Origin: an uncultured Prevotella sp.
Lineage (GTDB): Bacteria > Bacteroidota > Bacteroidia > Bacteroidales > Bacteroidaceae
NCBI GenBank assembly: GCA_900545525.1
Contig: UQZX01000002.1
Coordinates: 62,001 to 126,000 of the forward strand
DNA length: 64,000 nucleotides
Direction: 5' to 3'
Shown: piece after piece, positions 7,100 to 16,642 of the stretch
Layout of the letters: the number at the start of each line of letters is the position of its first letter
How positions within the stretch are numbered: position 1 is the first letter of the stretch
The notes under the pieces: generated by a model
The model's input: only the letters and a program-made list of their open reading frames with translations
What the model was told of the DNA's origin: nothing
Database searches by the model: none
Translations under genes and position numbers: made by a program

Positions 7100-8155
7100 A
7101 TGGACAATATGAAAAAAATGGGAAACGAAATTGATGTTTTTTCGCTTGTAATAGATATACTGAAAGATAAGAAGACAATTCTGAAATTTTGTAGCGTCGG
7201 TTTTGTTGTAGGAATAATTGTAGCCTTTTGTACTCCAAAAACTTATACATCAGAAGTGGTACTTGCACCGGAACTGTCATCTGGGGGGCTTGGACTGACT
7301 GGTAATATTGCTGAAATGGCATCAAGTTTTGGATTTGATGTAGGTAAGAAATCCAGTATGGATGCCATATATCCAGAATTGTATCCTGATATATTTTCAT
7401 CTTCAGATTTTATATTGAAACTTTTCGATGTGCCGGTACGGCTCAAGGATGAAGATGAATTGCGTTCGTATGTACAGCATTTATGTAATGACATAAAACA
7501 CCCCTTTTGGACATTGCCTAAAGCATGGATAATAAAAATGTTAGAGAAGCCGGAAACGGTTGCCAACGGAAAAGCCGTTAAAGATCCTTATCGGTTGTCT
7601 AAGGTCGATTCTGACCTGTGCAGTGCGATAGCAGGATCCATAGGTTGCCTCGTAGACAAGAAAACGAGTGAAATAACTATAACTTTCACTGATCAGGATC
7701 CAATGGTTGCATGTATAATGGCAGACACATTGCAAAGAAGACTTCAGGCATATATAACAGATTATAGAACACAAAAGACACGGATAGACCTTGCTTATTA
7801 TAAAAAACTGACGGATGAAAGCAAGGCTAATTATGAGAAGGCACGACGTGAATACGCTAAATTCTGCGACAGTAACTTTGATATAGAACTTGAAACTTTT
7901 AAGTCAAGGCGTGACCAGCTTGAAAATGAAATGCAGATGCAATACAATGTTTATTCTCAAATGGCAACACAATTGCAAAATGCCAAGGCAAAGGTACAAG
8001 AGAACACACCTGCATTCACTATGATACAAAGCCCGGTAATGCCATATAAGGCAAGTAGTCGTCCACGTGTCTTTACAGTCATAATATTTATATTTCTTAG
8101 TTTTATATTATATTTAACACGCTTTGCGTATTTGAACATATTAAAAAACAAATAA
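7100..8155 (+). CDS. Wzz-type chain-length determinant (polysaccharide co-polymerase)
   Basis: This 351-residue inner-membrane protein would set polysaccharide chain length with the Wzy polymerase. It has the usual plan: a short cytosolic start, TM1 at about residues 31-48 (LKFCSVGFVVGIIVAFC), a periplasmic domain with TYTSEVVLAPE, a coiled-coil region around residues 220-300 (YKKLTDESKANYEKARREYAKF), a proline-rich PVMPYKASSRPR, and TM2 near 325-345. There is no cytosolic tyrosine-kinase domain. It heads the AT-rich part of the capsule operon, and the next gene starts 3 nt after its stop. Confidence 0.88.
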   Translation: MDNMKKMGNEIDVFSLVIDILKDKKTILKFCSVGFVVGIIVAFCTPKTYTSEVVLAPELSSGGLGLTGNIAEMASSFGFDVGKKSSMDAIYPELYPDIFSSSDFILKLFDVPVRLKDEDELRSYVQHLCNDIKHPFWTLPKAWIIKMLEKPETVANGKAVKDPYRLSKVDSDLCSAIAGSIGCLVDKKTSEITITFTDQDPMVACIMADTLQRRLQAYITDYRTQKTRIDLAYYKKLTDESKANYEKARREYAKFCDSNFDIELETFKSRRDQLENEMQMQYNVYSQMATQLQNAKAKVQENTPAFTMIQSPVMPYKASSRPRVFTVIIFIFLSFILYLTRFAYLNILKNK

Positions 8156-8158
8156 GTA

Positions 8159-9310
8159 ATGGCATATTCCATTCCATATATCATATTGTTGACTTTGTTT
8201 GCGTTATGTGCATTTGCATATGAATATACAGATGACAAGCGCAGACAAATGATTTTTACAATGGTAGCATTTGGAGGGTTTTATGTTTTTTTTGCTTTTC
8301 GTGGGTATGTATATACAGACTGGATGAGTTATGCTCAAATCCTTAAAGAATTGGAGTGGGGAGATTTTTTTAATGTTGTCGATGAGAAGCAGACAGCCGT
8401 TATACACGAACCGGGTTTTACACTGTTGTGCCTTATTTGTAAAAGCATTGTAAATGAGTATGCTTTTCTCGTTTTTGTCATAACAACAATAGACACATTT
8501 CTGTTTCTTCGCTTTTTGCGTCATTGGAACATAAAGAACAAACCTCTTGTATTGATGCTTTTCATCTCTTTTGAGGGGATAAGCATTATGTTCAATCTAT
8601 TGAGAAACCAGATAGCAATATTTATATTCTTGAATGCGTTGGAATTTTTACGAGACAGAAAACCTTTGCGATATTTTCTTCTTTGTACGATAGCATTGTC
8701 TTTCCATCTTTCATCAATACTTTATTTCCCGCTTTACTTCTTTCTGCATAGGAAAATAAACAAATGGGTTTATATAGGGGCTTTTTGTGCATTCTTCCTT
8801 TTTTATATCAGTAATATCTCCATAGCCTTGACCCTTATAAAAATATTGGGACTTGAAGGCATTCTGGGAGACAAAGCAGAATTTTATACGGAAATTCTTA
8901 CTTCTTCACGCCAATTCTCGCCAACAGGAACCCTCGAAAAGTTTTCTTTGGTCATATTGGTGTTTCTCTATTATGAAAGTCTTTGCGAAAAAGGTAAGCA
9001 TATATTGATAAACAGCTCTTTAATATATTTTTTCTTTTATTTTGTATTTGCAGAATTTAAAGATTTTAGTTCTCGTTTGGCAATTTTATTTGTCTTTTCG
9101 TATTGGATATTGTGGACAGAACTTCTGACTTACCTGAAGATACCTAATAACCGGAAAATATTTGCAACATTACTTTTCCTGTATTGTTTTTATATAACTC
9201 TGCGGGCATACCCCTCTCCGATACAAGAGTATGACAATCTTCTATTTGGAGGGAAAAATAAGCAGGAAAGACTGAAAATTTTAAATAAAACTTACGAGGA
9301 AGAACTTTAA
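8159..9310 (+). CDS. EpsG/Wzy-type polysaccharide polymerase
   Basis: This 383-residue protein is almost wholly hydrophobic, with about ten membrane helices and the EpsG-like motif FNLLRNQIAIFIFLNALEFL. RYFLLCTIALSFHLSSILYFPLYF is the usual second signature of this family. It would join lipid-linked repeat units in the periplasm. Polymerases of this type are poorly conserved, so the assignment rests on topology, those two motifs and its place between wzz and the glycosyltransferases. Codon use is AT-rich, unlike the flanking core genes. Confidence 0.8.
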   Translation: MAYSIPYIILLTLFALCAFAYEYTDDKRRQMIFTMVAFGGFYVFFAFRGYVYTDWMSYAQILKELEWGDFFNVVDEKQTAVIHEPGFTLLCLICKSIVNEYAFLVFVITTIDTFLFLRFLRHWNIKNKPLVLMLFISFEGISIMFNLLRNQIAIFIFLNALEFLRDRKPLRYFLLCTIALSFHLSSILYFPLYFFLHRKINKWVYIGAFCAFFLFYISNISIALTLIKILGLEGILGDKAEFYTEILTSSRQFSPTGTLEKFSLVILVFLYYESLCEKGKHILINSSLIYFFFYFVFAEFKDFSSRLAILFVFSYWILWTELLTYLKIPNNRKIFATLLFLYCFYITLRAYPSPIQEYDNLLFGGKNKQERLKILNKTYEEEL

Positions 9311-9312
9311 GC

Positions 9313-10455
9313 ATGTTTAAACGTAAAATATCAATTGGAGTTATTAGCCCTTATAATCCAAAAGACAAGAAAGCGGCATCAGGGACTAATTTTAAGATTA
9401 TCGAAGCCTTGGAAAAACAAGGTGCGGATATCGTGTGGATTAAGTCTTCACAAAATTTTCTGTGGAGAATATTGGAAAAAATATTGCGTAGAATTTATCT
9501 ATTGTTATCTCATAAAATGTTGTTTTTTCGTTTTACGTTATTAGGGGCATACTTGGAGTCGCATACATTAAATACGTGTTTGATGAAGCAATGTGATGTG
9601 ATATTTGCGTCTTTTTCGTCTCCTTCTTGTTATAAGATAAAGTTCCCAGATAAACCATTGGTCTATTTGACCGATGCTACATGGCATCAATTACAAAATT
9701 ATTATTTCTTTAATTTCTCTGATATTTCCATAAAGGATGGAGATAAAGTAGAAAAATATATTTTGGAAAAAGCAGATGTTGTTATAGGTGCTTCGAAATG
9801 GATGATAGACTCTGCAGTTGATTATTATCATCAAAAGCGAGACAAGTTTTATCAAGTTCATTTCGGTGCCAATATGGATGAGAAAGACCTTTTATATAAA
9901 GAATTTGAGTATAAAGATCATCTTGATTTATTGTTTCTTGGTGTAGATTGGATAAGAAAAGGTGGAGATATTGCAGTAGAAGCAACAAAATGGCTTAACG
10001 ATAATGGTGTACCTTCAACGTTACATGTAATAGGCATCGATGAATTACCGATAAAAGTTTCAAAATTAGAATATGTTGATAATATCGGGCGACTTGATAA
10101 GAACAACCCGAAAGAGTATGAACTTTTGGTAAAAGAAATGTCAAAATGCCATTTGTTATTACTTCCTACTATTGCTGAATGTGCAGGAATTGCCTTTTGT
10201 GAGAGTTGTGCTATGGGACTGCCTTCTTTTACTCATGCTACGGGAGGCACAACAGATTATGTTATAGATGGTTATACAGGAAGGCTTTTTGAGATAGGAA
10301 CGAAAGGTGTTGACTTTGGCAAACAGATAAAAGAAGATCTACAAACCGGTTTGTTGCAGATCATGTCGCATAATGCCAACATACATTATAAAGATACGTT
10401 AAACTGGGATGTTTGGGGAAATAAGGTCTCGGAAATAATCAATACTCTAATTTGA
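9313..10455 (+). CDS. Glycosyltransferase, GT-B fold (GT4-like)
   Basis: This 380-residue protein starts MFKRKISIGVISPYNPKDKK. The C-terminal nucleotide-sugar domain carries LDLLFLGVDWIRKGGDIAVEA and HLLLLPTIAECAGIAFCESCAMGLPSF, the E-x7-E region of GT4 enzymes. The substrate cannot be read from sequence. It follows the polymerase by 2 nt and is AT-rich like its neighbours. A gap of about 80 bp separates it from the flippase gene. Confidence 0.85.
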   Translation: MFKRKISIGVISPYNPKDKKAASGTNFKIIEALEKQGADIVWIKSSQNFLWRILEKILRRIYLLLSHKMLFFRFTLLGAYLESHTLNTCLMKQCDVIFASFSSPSCYKIKFPDKPLVYLTDATWHQLQNYYFFNFSDISIKDGDKVEKYILEKADVVIGASKWMIDSAVDYYHQKRDKFYQVHFGANMDEKDLLYKEFEYKDHLDLLFLGVDWIRKGGDIAVEATKWLNDNGVPSTLHVIGIDELPIKVSKLEYVDNIGRLDKNNPKEYELLVKEMSKCHLLLLPTIAECAGIAFCESCAMGLPSFTHATGGTTDYVIDGYTGRLFEIGTKGVDFGKQIKEDLQTGLLQIMSHNANIHYKDTLNWDVWGNKVSEIINTLI

Positions 10456-10535
10456 TAAATTAAAATAACTTGCAATTTGAGATAAGTGCTTGACAAAGTC
10501 TTTTGTAGCGTTTATTTAAAATTTAGGATAGAAAT

Positions 10536-11891
10536 ATGTCTATATCAATAAAAATAAAAAGCAGATTTAATAATGGAGACGAACGTTCTTCTTTGGTAAG
10601 GAAGAATATCCTTGTTTCTGCAATAATGAAAGGAATTGGACTTTTAACTTCTTTTTTCATGGTTTCTATTACCTTGGATTATCTTAGTGCGGAAACGTAT
10701 GGCGTATGGTTAACACTCTCTTCAATTTTATATTGGTTTACATTCTTTGATATAGGATTAGGAAATGGCATGCGTAATTATCTCTCTGCCGCATTGTCAA
10801 TCAAAGACTATAAACTTGCGAAAGAATATATTTCTACAACGTTTATATTGGTTGGTGCGATAGCATTTATATTAAGTTGTATAATTACAGTTTTTTCCCC
10901 TTTTATTGATGTTCAACAATTATTCAACACATCGGCGACAACTGAACGTGAATTGTTGCTTTCTTTGATTATCGCTGTTATAATGACTCTGATTGTTTTT
11001 ACGGTCAGGAATGTCGGTACAATATTTATGGCAATGCAAAAGTCTGCGGTCAATGATGTCATAACAACAATGGGCAATGTCGTTTCTTTAATAATTATTC
11101 TTTTGTTATCTTATAAAACCGAGGGCAGGCTTGTTTATATTGTTATTGCATTTACAACTCCAACGATGCTTATATATTTAATGGCATCATTTTACCTGTT
11201 TATTAAATATAAAGAATTATGCCCATCGTTTAAAAGCCTAAATTGGGGGCTTAGTAAAAAAATAGTAGGCAAAGGATTGGGATTCTTCTTTATTCAAATA
11301 ACAAGTTGTCTTGTTATTTATGGCTCGTCAAATATATTCATAACACAATTTTGTGGCCCGACGGAAGTAACCAATTATAATATAGCATACAAATACTTCA
11401 ATCTGTTAGCTGTGGCTTATGTTATATATATGTCACCTTTTTGGAATGCTTATACAGATGCTTATGTTAAAGGTAATAACCAATGGATCAGTACCACATT
11501 CCATAAAACATTAAAAGTATGGTGCATTTCTGTCCTCGTAGGAGGTGTTATGCTTGTTATTGCTCCTTATTTTTACTATTTTTGGGTCGGAGATACAGTA
11601 AAGATTCCTATGATGTTATCTTTATTTGTTTTCTTATATATATCAATGTACAATTTAAATAATTGCTTTACATATCTTATCAATGGCCTAAATAAAATAC
11701 GTATACAAATTTTCACCTCAATCATAATAACGGCGATTTATCTTTTTGTGGTAAATATTGTGGGCAGAAAATATGGAGCATACGGAGTGATTGGTTGTAT
11801 GATCTCTTCTTATCTGATAATGGCTCTTATACATTATAGACAGTGTTCTTTGCTTATAAAGGGTAAAGCTAAAAATATTTGGAATAAATAA
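10536..11891 (+). CDS. Wzx-type oligosaccharide flippase (MOP/MATE superfamily)
   Basis: This 451-residue protein has 12-14 predicted membrane helices. The N-terminus is VRKNILVSAIMKGIGLLTSFFMV, and the family motif TYGVWLTLSSILYWFTFFDIGLGNGMRNYLS is clear. It would flip the undecaprenyl-linked repeat unit across the inner membrane. It is very AT-rich. It lies 4 bp before the next glycosyltransferase gene. Confidence 0.9.
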   Translation: MSISIKIKSRFNNGDERSSLVRKNILVSAIMKGIGLLTSFFMVSITLDYLSAETYGVWLTLSSILYWFTFFDIGLGNGMRNYLSAALSIKDYKLAKEYISTTFILVGAIAFILSCIITVFSPFIDVQQLFNTSATTERELLLSLIIAVIMTLIVFTVRNVGTIFMAMQKSAVNDVITTMGNVVSLIIILLLSYKTEGRLVYIVIAFTTPTMLIYLMASFYLFIKYKELCPSFKSLNWGLSKKIVGKGLGFFFIQITSCLVIYGSSNIFITQFCGPTEVTNYNIAYKYFNLLAVAYVIYMSPFWNAYTDAYVKGNNQWISTTFHKTLKVWCISVLVGGVMLVIAPYFYYFWVGDTVKIPMMLSLFVFLYISMYNLNNCFTYLINGLNKIRIQIFTSIIITAIYLFVVNIVGRKYGAYGVIGCMISSYLIMALIHYRQCSLLIKGKAKNIWNK

Positions 11892-11895
11892 GAAT

Positions 11896-13155
11896 ATGAA
11901 GATTAGCGTAATAACGGTAGTTTTTAACGAAGTCAATCATATCCGTGAAACAATGGAAAGCTTTTTCTCGCAGACGTGGGAAGACAAGGAATATATAATA
12001 ATAGATGGAGGTTCTACTGATGGAACCGCAGATATTATACGTGAATATTCCGACAGGCTCGCCTATTGGTGCTCGGAGAAGGACAATGGCATTTATGATG
12101 CAATGAACAAGGGCATTGGCCATTGTTCCGGAGATTGGATTAATATATTGAATTGTGGGGACGTATATTGTAATGCGGATGTCTTGAAAGACGCCATGAC
12201 GCATACAGACACGGCAGACACGGATGTATTGTATGGAAACGCGATTGTAAATAATGGAATTCAAAATAATTATTTAGAGGCAGGGGACAATATTGATGAA
12301 CTGAATTTCAGGGCCATTTACCGACACGGATGCTCTTTTGTAAGGACAGAAACCCAGAAGAAATTCTATTATGATACGTCAAAAAAGAAAGATTACGGCT
12401 TTGCCCTTGATTTTGATGTAATATATAGGATGTATTATCATGGCGTAAGGTTTAAGAAAGTGCCATTGGAAGTACAAACGTATAATTTGGGCGGAGTGTC
12501 TGACAATGTAACGAAATCATTGATATATAATTATAAGATTACTACTCAATATAAAAAATCGTACAAAAAAACAAAGATACTTGTATTGGGCCTGATAAGG
12601 CATTTTGTAAAAGACAACAGCCTCTTTGAATGGTTCAGATATTTTGTATTTGAATATTTCCTGAACAACATCCTTCCTCTTATTCCTTCATGGTCTGTAA
12701 GGCACATGATAATGAAAGGTTTAGGAATAAAAATAGGGAAAGGAAGTTTTATATCAAAGAACACATATTTTATGACTCCGAAAATGTTTGAAATCGGAGA
12801 ATATAGCGATATAAACCGAGGTTGTCTTATTGATGCACGCGGGGGAATTGTTATAGGAAACAGTGTCTCCATTTCGCATAAGGTCAACATCGTGACAGGC
12901 GGACATTACCCTAATTCACGAAACTTCCAAGGCAAGTATATGCCGGTAAGGATTGAAGATTATGTGTGGCTGGGCATAGGGTGTACAATACTTCAAGGTG
13001 TTGTTGTCGGAAAAGGTGCCATTGTATGTGCCGGTGCGGTTGTTACCAAAGATGTGGAACCCTATGATATCGTTGGCGGCGTTCCTGCCAGGAAAATAGG
13101 CTCGCGCAGTCATGACTTAGATTATAAATGTGTATGGAATATACCTTTTACTTAA
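11896..13155 (+). CDS. GT2 glycosyltransferase fused to hexapeptide acetyltransferase
   Basis: This 419-residue protein is bifunctional. Residues 1-230 are a GT2 domain with MKISVITVVFNE, IDGGSTDGTADI, and ENDNGIYDAMNKGIGHCSGDW (metal and acceptor region). Residues about 270-419 are a left-handed beta-helix acetyltransferase, with GKGSFISKNTYF, YVWLGIGCTILQG and GAVVTKDVEPYDIVGGVPAR. Both activities usually occur as separate capsule genes. Here the protein may transfer a sugar and then O-acetylate it. No frameshift or stop separates the two halves. Confidence 0.88.
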   Translation: MKISVITVVFNEVNHIRETMESFFSQTWEDKEYIIIDGGSTDGTADIIREYSDRLAYWCSEKDNGIYDAMNKGIGHCSGDWINILNCGDVYCNADVLKDAMTHTDTADTDVLYGNAIVNNGIQNNYLEAGDNIDELNFRAIYRHGCSFVRTETQKKFYYDTSKKKDYGFALDFDVIYRMYYHGVRFKKVPLEVQTYNLGGVSDNVTKSLIYNYKITTQYKKSYKKTKILVLGLIRHFVKDNSLFEWFRYFVFEYFLNNILPLIPSWSVRHMIMKGLGIKIGKGSFISKNTYFMTPKMFEIGEYSDINRGCLIDARGGIVIGNSVSISHKVNIVTGGHYPNSRNFQGKYMPVRIEDYVWLGIGCTILQGVVVGKGAIVCAGAVVTKDVEPYDIVGGVPARKIGSRSHDLDYKCVWNIPFT

Positions 13156-13161
13156 AAAACA

Positions 13162-14367
13162 ATGAACATACTATTTGACCAGACAGAAGCGCAGGCACTG
13201 TTCTACAACGGTGCTGCCGAATATGCACAGACGGTATTCTTTAAGACGGTCTCATTGCTTGAAGAATACCCGGATGTACGTATTTATAGTCTTTACCATT
13301 CAGGAAAGAAATTCAGGTATGAGAATTTATCGTGCGAGAAGCTGAAAAAGTATGAGAGGGTGATACCGGTTGACTATAAAGACAAGTCGTTGAAAGAAAT
13401 CGTAAAGGAAAATAACATCGACCTGTTGTTCATAACATGTGCACAGTCGTTCTGCGATTTGCCATTGGGCAATATGCAGCATCTTGGTTGCAAGGTGGTA
13501 AGTGTGATTCATGATCTTTGTGATGAAGAAACAGAAGACTCACGATTGCTGCTTTTCCAGTATCTGAATCGTCCACAGCAGCTGTTAAGATATTTCCTTT
13601 CGAGGTTAAAAATACGGTTGATATCAGGCAGATTGCAAAGTCGTAAAAAGCAGATGATAAATATGCTTACCAACAATGACGCCGACATAATAACCGTGTC
13701 CAACTACACAAAAAGGTCCCTGAACTACAATTATCCGTTATTAAGAAACAAGGTGCACGTCTTGTCATCTCCTCTGAAAGAAGTATCTGCAGGCGATGCC
13801 GATATAAAAAACGATGATTTGCGTGACCTTATAAATCATAACGAGAAGTATTTTCTTATCCTTTCGTCCGACCGTGTGCTGAAAAATGCAGACAGGATGA
13901 TAAAGGCATTTAAGCAGTTTGTAGAGCAAGGCAATTTAAACTACAAGCTTGTTACCATTGGCTATGGCAAGAAAATGTTTGAAAATCATATACCGCTGCC
14001 TTTCTTATCGATGTCCGATTTGGAACATGCTTATAAGAACTGCCATGTCTTGTTATATCCGTCGTTGTTTGAAGGATTCGGTTATCCGCCTCTGGAAGCC
14101 ATGAGATATGGCAAACCGGTAATATGCTCAAATGTATGCTCTATGCCGGAGGTATTGGAAAATGCCCCCATATATTTTTCTCCAATATATGAAACAGATA
14201 TGTTTTCCGCTCTCAACAAATTCCGGAATGTTCCATATAGCGAGCTTTCAGCTCGAAGCAAGGCGCAATACAGCAAGGTTACAAAGATGCAATCAGACGA
14301 TTTGCAACATCTCGCCCAGTCGTTGTTAGATGGCTCTTTTATAAATACAAATAAGAACAAATACTGA
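13162..14367 (+). CDS. Glycosyltransferase, GT-B fold (GT1/GT4-like)
   Basis: This 401-residue protein has a GT-B layout. The C-terminal motifs are ILSSDRVLKNADRMIKAFK and the donor-site stretch NCHVLLYPSLFEGFGYPPLEAMRYGKPVICSN, with the E-x7-E pattern. Its stop codon overlaps the start of the next gene by one base (TGATG), so the two are probably translated together. Donor and acceptor are unknown. Confidence 0.88.
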   Translation: MNILFDQTEAQALFYNGAAEYAQTVFFKTVSLLEEYPDVRIYSLYHSGKKFRYENLSCEKLKKYERVIPVDYKDKSLKEIVKENNIDLLFITCAQSFCDLPLGNMQHLGCKVVSVIHDLCDEETEDSRLLLFQYLNRPQQLLRYFLSRLKIRLISGRLQSRKKQMINMLTNNDADIITVSNYTKRSLNYNYPLLRNKVHVLSSPLKEVSAGDADIKNDDLRDLINHNEKYFLILSSDRVLKNADRMIKAFKQFVEQGNLNYKLVTIGYGKKMFENHIPLPFLSMSDLEHAYKNCHVLLYPSLFEGFGYPPLEAMRYGKPVICSNVCSMPEVLENAPIYFSPIYETDMFSALNKFRNVPYSELSARSKAQYSKVTKMQSDDLQHLAQSLLDGSFINTNKNKY

Positions 14368-15452
14368 TGAAACCAAGAATATTCGCATTTTATCTGCCCC
14401 AATACCATCCGTTTAAGGAAAACGATGAATGGTGGGGAAAAGGCTTTACCGAGTGGACTAATGTGGCGCGTGCACGCAAACTCTTTCCAGGGCACGACCA
14501 ACCTCATATTCCTGCCGATTTGGGCTTTTACGATTTGCGTATGTCTGAGACAAGAGAGCGTCAGGCAGAATTGGCAAGAGAGGCTGGCATCGAGGGCTTC
14601 TGTTATTATGAATATTGGTTCGGTCATGGCAGAAGACTCATGGAGCGCCCTCTTGAAGAGGTGATAAAGTGTGGCAAACCCGATTTCCCTTTCTGTCTGG
14701 CATGGGCAAACCACTCTTGGTATAAAAAACTTTGGGATCCTAAGCAGCCGGGGAAAGACAAGCTCCTTATAGAGCAAGAATATCCTGGAGAGGAGGATTA
14801 TACAGCTCATTTCAATGCCCTTCTGCCTGCATTCAGGGATAAGAGATATATCAGAGTGAATGGTAAACTTTTTTATATTATATATGACTCGGTCGGATTT
14901 AAAGATGTCGCAACCTTTATAAAAACATGGCGCAGGCTTGCACAAGAGAACGGCTTGAATGATTTTTATTTCGTTGCAACTGACTATAACAGTGAACATC
15001 GTCAGGATTTGCTGGGCAAAGGTTTTGACGCCACTCACAATGTCGACCATCTGAATATATATCACAAAAGTTCGGTTGTTGGCAAAGTGCTGCGAACTAT
15101 CGGCCGTAAGTATCTGCACATACCGATGATTTACAAATATAGCGACGCGATTAAGTATATGCTTCATCCTGATTGCCGTAAGCGCGAGGTAATTCCAGTG
15201 ATAGCGCCAAATTGGGATCATTCTCCGCGTTCGGGTGCACGGGCACTCGTGATGACACATTCAGAACCGAAGTATTTTAAAAAACTGGCGAAAAAAGCTA
15301 TTGAAATGGTGAAAGATAAACCCGGGGAGGAACAGATTATAATGATAAAATCGTGGAACGAATGGGGTGAAGGTAATTATATGGAGCCGGACATGAAATA
15401 TGGTCATGGATATATAAAGGCTCTATCTGAAGCCATTGAAGAAACAAGGTAA
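14367..15452 (+). CDS. WbsX-like GH99-like protein
   Basis: This 361-residue protein starts MKPRIFAFYLPQYHPFKEND, then WWGKGFTEWTNV, both diagnostic of the WbsX family (glycosyltransferase WbsX, GH99-like TIM barrel). GIEGFCYYEYWFGHGRRLME and SWNEWGEGNYMEPD match the rest of the barrel. Such proteins are frequent in capsule and O-antigen clusters. Their reaction is not settled, with glycosyltransfer or endo-mannosidase-like trimming both proposed. Its start overlaps the preceding glycosyltransferase by one base. Confidence 0.88.
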   Translation: MKPRIFAFYLPQYHPFKENDEWWGKGFTEWTNVARARKLFPGHDQPHIPADLGFYDLRMSETRERQAELAREAGIEGFCYYEYWFGHGRRLMERPLEEVIKCGKPDFPFCLAWANHSWYKKLWDPKQPGKDKLLIEQEYPGEEDYTAHFNALLPAFRDKRYIRVNGKLFYIIYDSVGFKDVATFIKTWRRLAQENGLNDFYFVATDYNSEHRQDLLGKGFDATHNVDHLNIYHKSSVVGKVLRTIGRKYLHIPMIYKYSDAIKYMLHPDCRKREVIPVIAPNWDHSPRSGARALVMTHSEPKYFKKLAKKAIEMVKDKPGEEQIIMIKSWNEWGEGNYMEPDMKYGHGYIKALSEAIEETR

Positions 15453-15464
15453 TTTGACAATAAT

Positions 15465-16625
15465 ATGAAAATAGCATATTTAGGAAAAATTCAATTATCA
15501 GACACGGATCTGCCATACCTTAATGCCGCACAGAAGGATGCTGATATAACTTATCTGTTAGAAATAACGCCACGTTTTTTAAAAGGGCCGGCTTTCAATA
15601 TTGATAAAATATATGGTAAGACCGGTATATTCAAAGCTGTGGAGGCATACCCTCAGTTTGAGAAACTTGCGAGTTTTATTGATATAGACAAATTTTATGT
15701 CGTAAATACGGCAGGGCACCTTTGGCAGTTAAAGGCGTTTTGGACAAATTTGCTTTTGCTGTTTTTTATCATGCGTCATGGATTTAATGTTATTCATGTT
15801 CTGTGGCCTCTTAACGTCTATGAATTTATCTTATACTTTCTCCGCCGATGCATGATACTTACGGTTCATGACCCTTTCCCACACTCAGGGCTTGACACTT
15901 TTATTGTCAGATTGCGTCGTAAGTTTGCATTTTGGCTGATCCCGAGGTTTATCATTCTCAATAAAGTACAGAAACAGAATTTTATTGATTTCTATAAGAT
16001 CCGTGAAGATAGAGTCGTTGAGAGTCATATAAGTTGCTGTACATATCTTCAAACGATAAAGCCAAAGCCTGATGTTCAAACTGGAGGAAAGAAGTATATT
16101 CTTTTTACAGGAAAAATATCAGAGTACAAGGGACTTGATTATCTGCTTCCTGCCATGGTACGAGTGCATGAGGCATATCCAGATGTCAGTCTTATCGTAG
16201 CGGGCAGCGGCACTTTCCATTTTGACATAAGTAAATACGAGACATTTGATTATATTGAGTTCCGCAATAGATACATTCCTGATAATGAACTTGTAGGATT
16301 GATAAATAACTCTGAATTCCTTGTCTGCCCGTACACTGATGCTACCCAAAGTGGTGTTATAATGTCTGCTTTCGCTTTTGCAAAGCCTGTGATTGCAACC
16401 AATGTTGGCGGGCTTCCTGACATGTTGGGAAATGGGAAATATGGGATGGTCGTTGAAAGAAAAAATATAAACAGTTTGGCGGAAAGCATTGTCAGACTCT
16501 TGTCCGATGATGTCTTATTGAAGTTGTTGTCTGATAATATAAAGTCTGATTATTTGACAGGAGGTAACTCCTGGAATATGATTGCTGCAGACATTAAGAA
16601 TGAATATTTTAAAGTGAATTCATAG
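15465..16625 (+). CDS. Glycosyltransferase, GT4-like
   Basis: This 386-residue GT-B enzyme starts MKIAYLGKIQLSDTDLPYL. The Rossmann-like C-terminal half shows KKYILFTGKISEYKGLDYLLPAM and EFLVCPYTDATQSGVIMSAFAFAKPVIATNVGGLPDML. The usual E-x7-E motif is changed to T-Q-S-G-V-x-M-S-A, which is seen in a subset of capsule enzymes. It is the last rightward gene before the convergent heptose operon. Its TAG stop lies inside a hairpin that also contains the stop of the opposing gene. Confidence 0.85.
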   Translation: MKIAYLGKIQLSDTDLPYLNAAQKDADITYLLEITPRFLKGPAFNIDKIYGKTGIFKAVEAYPQFEKLASFIDIDKFYVVNTAGHLWQLKAFWTNLLLLFFIMRHGFNVIHVLWPLNVYEFILYFLRRCMILTVHDPFPHSGLDTFIVRLRRKFAFWLIPRFIILNKVQKQNFIDFYKIREDRVVESHISCCTYLQTIKPKPDVQTGGKKYILFTGKISEYKGLDYLLPAMVRVHEAYPDVSLIVAGSGTFHFDISKYETFDYIEFRNRYIPDNELVGLINNSEFLVCPYTDATQSGVIMSAFAFAKPVIATNVGGLPDMLGNGKYGMVVERKNINSLAESIVRLLSDDVLLKLLSDNIKSDYLTGGNSWNMIAADIKNEYFKVNS

Positions 16626-16642
16626 AATTCACTTTAAAATAT
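16604..16642. terminator. Bidirectional terminator containing both stop codons
   Basis: Perfect 18-bp arms, ATATTTTAAAGTGAATTC (16604-16621) and the complement (16625-16642), surround a 3-nt loop. The stem ends in A/T runs on both strands, and the stops of the + gene (16623-16625) and the - gene (16634-16636) fall inside it. Confidence 0.88.
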
